Source of the DNA: Acephala macrosclerotiorum
Taxonomy: Eukaryota; Ascomycota; Leotiomycetes; Helotiales; Mollisiaceae
DNA length: 23,297 nt
Reading direction: 5' to 3'
Assembly: GCA_014904845.1 (NCBI GenBank)
Contig: MU119443.1
Coordinates: forward strand, 64,870-88,166
Position 1 is the first letter of the stretch. Each line of letters starts with the position of its first letter. This document shows, piece by piece, positions 20,300-23,297 of the stretch. The notes under the pieces are model-generated. The model ran no database searches, had not been told where the DNA came from, and was given only the letters and a program-made list of their open reading frames with translations. The translations under genes and the position numbers were made by a program.

Positions 20300-23297
20300 A
20301 TCGAATATATATAATAATTTATAAATTTAATAAAAATTTATATTAATAATAAAAAATATATTAAAAAATTATATAATATTTTCAATTATAAATTATTAAT
20401 TTTATAAAATATATAAATATATTTTATTTTAATAAATAAAAATTTCGATTTTATTATATTAATAATAATAAAAATTTATTTCGAGATTAAAAAAAAATTA
20501 TTATAATTATTTTTCGATTAATTTTAAAAAATAAAATTTAATTTATTATTAAAATATTAAACGAAATATAATTTACAAAATTAAATTATTAATATTTATT
20601 AAAATATTAAAAAATATAATTTTATTTTTTATAAATTTATTAATATTTTTAAAAACGTTTATATTAAATTACAATTAATAATAAATATTATAATACGATT
20701 ATATAAAATATAATAATATAATTTAAATTTTATTTTTTAATTAAAATTAAATTAATCGTATATATAAAAAACGAAAAAAAAAAAAATTCGATCGAAAATA
20801 AAATTAAAAAAAATATTAAAATCGAAAAAATTTTCAAAGTAAATATTATAAAAATTATAAATTTCAAAAAAAACTATATTAAAAAAAATATTATATTTAT
20901 AATAAATCGAAATATTAATTTATAAAATATATAATAAAAAAATAATAATAAATATATATAAGATTTTAATAATAAAAATAATATATAATAAATCGAAATA
21001 TTATAATAATTTATTATTAAAATTTTTTTATTAAAATTAAAAAAATAAAAAATTTATCGAAAAATATTTAAATAATAAAAATAAATTAATTATTAATAAA
21101 TATAAAATTAAAAAATAAAAATAAAAATTATTTTATTAAATTTAAAAAAATCAATAATACGTAAATAATAATTATTTTAAATAATTAATTTACTCGTTAT
21201 ATTATTACAAAAAAATATATATTTAATATTTTATAATTATAATTCGAATTAATCAAATTAAATTAATATTTATTTTTTATTTTTAAAAATTATTATTTTT
21301 TAAAAAAATTTCAAAGAATTATATTAAATAATAAAATTATTAAAATATTAATTATTATTTAATTACAATTTATAATATTATAAAAATTTAATATTAATAT
21401 TTAATTAAAATTTATAAAATTCATTTTAATAAAAATATTATTATATTTTGTTTAATTTTATATTCAAAATATAAATACTATAAATATAAAATTCGATAAT
21501 TTTAAAAATATTTTAATTTAAAAAAATAAAATCGTTTTTATTATAAAAAAAATAAAATTATTTATAAATATTATTATATTAATCAAAAAAAAATCTAATT
21601 TAAAATTATTTTATTAATATAATGTTTTATAAAAGTTTTTTAATAATTTAATTATAATATAAATATTATTATTATTATTAAATATATAAATAATTATTTA
21701 AAAAATTTAAATTTATTTTATAAAATTATTAGTAATAAATTAATTTAAAAATAAATCGATAAAAATATAATTTTATTGAAAATACGTATTTAATATAAAA
21801 AAAAACAAATAAAAAAAATTATACAAATTATTAATAATTAATAAAAAAATATATACGATTAATATATTTTATAAATCGATTAATTTTTATTTAATAATCG
21901 TTAAATTTTATTATATAAAAAAAAAATATTAAAAATTTATAATCGAATTAATAATTAAAAAATTAAAAATTAAAATTTATTATTTTTTAATTAAAATTTT
22001 TTTTGGATTTTTTTAATCGAACGAATTAAATTAAAAATCAATTAAAAAACGTAATTAAAAACGATTAAAAAAATTACGAAATAAAAATATATATAATAAA
22101 AAATTTAAATAAAATAAATATTATAATTTTATTAAAAATAATAAAAAAAATTATATAAATTTCAATAATTAATTTTTTATTATTATTATTAAAAAAATTA
22201 AAATTTTTATAGTTTTATAATAAATAAAAAAAAAAAATTTAAAATTATTATTAAAATTACAAAAAAAAAATTTAATTATAATTTTTAAATAATTATTTAA
22301 AATATTTTTTTAAAAAAAATTAATAATTTAATTATGAATTTTTTATTTATTTAATACGATTTTATTCAATATATTAAAATTCGAATTTTTAATTCGAAAT
22401 TAATTAATAAAATAAAAAATAAAATTATTAATATTTTTTACGAGAAATTAAAATTAATAATTTAAAAATATAATAATAATAAAAAAAAAATTAACGATTA
22501 ATTATAATATTAATATTTTTTTTAATTTAATTTTGTATAAATAAATTAAAATATAATTTCGTAATATTATTTAAATTTATATTTAATTTATAATAAATTT
22601 TTAATAATTTATATTAATACGTTTATTAAAAAAAGATTATTATTTATATTTATTAAATATAATTATAATTATTTTAAAAATTTTGTATAATATTATAAAA
22701 ATAAAAATATATTAATAAATTATATATTATAAATATTATAAAAATAAATTTATAATTATATTAATATTATTAAAATATAAATCGATAATACGTTCATATT
22801 AATAAAAAAAATTAATAATATTAAACTTTTAATTAAATTTTAAAAAATTTTAATATTAAAAATATTATTAATTTTTAATAAATACGTTTTAATTTAATTT
22901 AAAAATAATAAATTAAAATAAAAATTATATTATTATAATTTATTAATTTAAAAAAAAAAAAGATTTTATTTATTATTATTTAATATTAAAATTTAACGAA
23001 AAAAATATTTATTATATTAAATAAAAAATTTAAATCGAAAATTTAAATATATTATTTTTAATTTATTTATAATAAAAATTTTCATTTTTATCGATAATTT
23101 ATTTATAAATAATAAAAATTTTAATTTTTAAATTAAATATAAAATTATTTTAATAAATAAATATTAATTAAATAATAAAAAATTCGAAATAAAATTTTTA
23201 TTGATTTATTATAATTTTATTAAAAATAAACGCGTTATTAAAAACGTTTTAAATTTTTAAAATATATAATATAATAAAAAAAATTAATATAATAATT
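20300..23297. mobile_element. Second, more decayed retroelement of the same family, cut by the window end
   Basis: It is collinear and in the same orientation as the internal part of the 11871-17644 element. Pairs include 13931-13974 with 20581-20624, 14538-14578 with 21167-21207 (39 of 41 identical), 15001-15060 with 21661-21720 (57 of 60), and the stretch around 16841 with that around 23223. The offset falls from about 6,650 to about 6,220 between 15060 and 16220, so roughly 430 bp present in the first copy is missing here. The left border is approximate and no LTR was found on that side. Confidence 0.7.

Larger units (their letters stand above)
9420..23297. other. AT-rich, RIP-saturated isochore
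   Basis: Nearly 14 kb is, by eye, 85-90% A+T with no open frame of note. Residual cytosines are mostly followed by G: in 12541-12840 I counted 24 C on the plus strand, 18 of them in CpG. This is what remains after C-to-T mutation of CpA, CpT and CpC on both strands. At least two related retroelements are embedded. The stretches about 9420-11870, 17645-19303 and 19358-20300 show nothing I can name beyond composition. The block starts abruptly after the border repeats and continues past the window end. Confidence 0.9.

Noticed and set aside
9420..23297. Genes or a mitochondrial insertion in the AT-rich block
   Set aside because: No extended open frame is seen, and the residual C is mostly in CpG context, which fits RIP rather than mitochondrial DNA. 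Paired LTRs and a second copy of the element explain the content.

Overview
The window looks like a filamentous ascomycete (Pezizomycotina, perhaps a Dothideomycete). The reasons are short spliceosomal introns with GTAAGT-like donors and CTRAY branch points, a HET-domain fragment, a fungal APH-type kinase fragment, and a 14-kb block whose base composition is what repeat-induced point mutation (RIP) produces. The species call is inference.

Layout. (1) 80-2111: a complete but RIP-killed piggyBac-family DNA transposon. It has 117-bp terminal inverted repeats and a 571-codon transposase frame. That frame is recovered by removing one 58-bp intron and is broken by 18 stops, all explainable by C-to-T or G-to-A changes. 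(2) 2329-3105: a scrap of a HET incompatibility gene abutting the C-terminal half of an APH-family kinase pseudogene that keeps a GC-AG intron. (3) 3668-4374: the C-terminal part of an unidentified protein, damaged by a 10-bp duplication and a 1-base frameshift. (4) 4375-5447: non-coding, with short tandem repeats. (5) 5448-6425 (minus): the only gene that looks intact, an ankyrin-repeat protein of 325 residues. (6) 6426-9028: mostly non-coding or decayed, with two short open frames of unknown origin. (7) 9029-9311 (minus): a spliced C-terminal gene fragment with velvet-like features, cut off at the edge of the AT-rich block. (8) 9312-9420: a border carrying repeats of a GGGTTCTCCA-type motif. 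(9) about 9420-23297: extremely AT-rich DNA with no gene. It contains an LTR retrotransposon (11871-17644) recognisable by its two LTRs, a second and more decayed relative of it (about 20300 to the window end), a 54-bp GC-rich islet at 19304-19357, and simple repeats.

The genes do not form a pathway. The window is an edge between a gene-poor, fragment-rich arm and a heterochromatin-like AT isochore, with one surviving accessory gene. The most interesting signals are the CpG-sparing mutation pattern of the AT block, the different mutational depth of its two related retroelements, the unmutated islet with a perfect hairpin and a CACGTG site, and the repeat-marked border. I found no evidence for a wholly new defence or biosynthetic system. 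Homology calls come from recognised motifs, not from searches.
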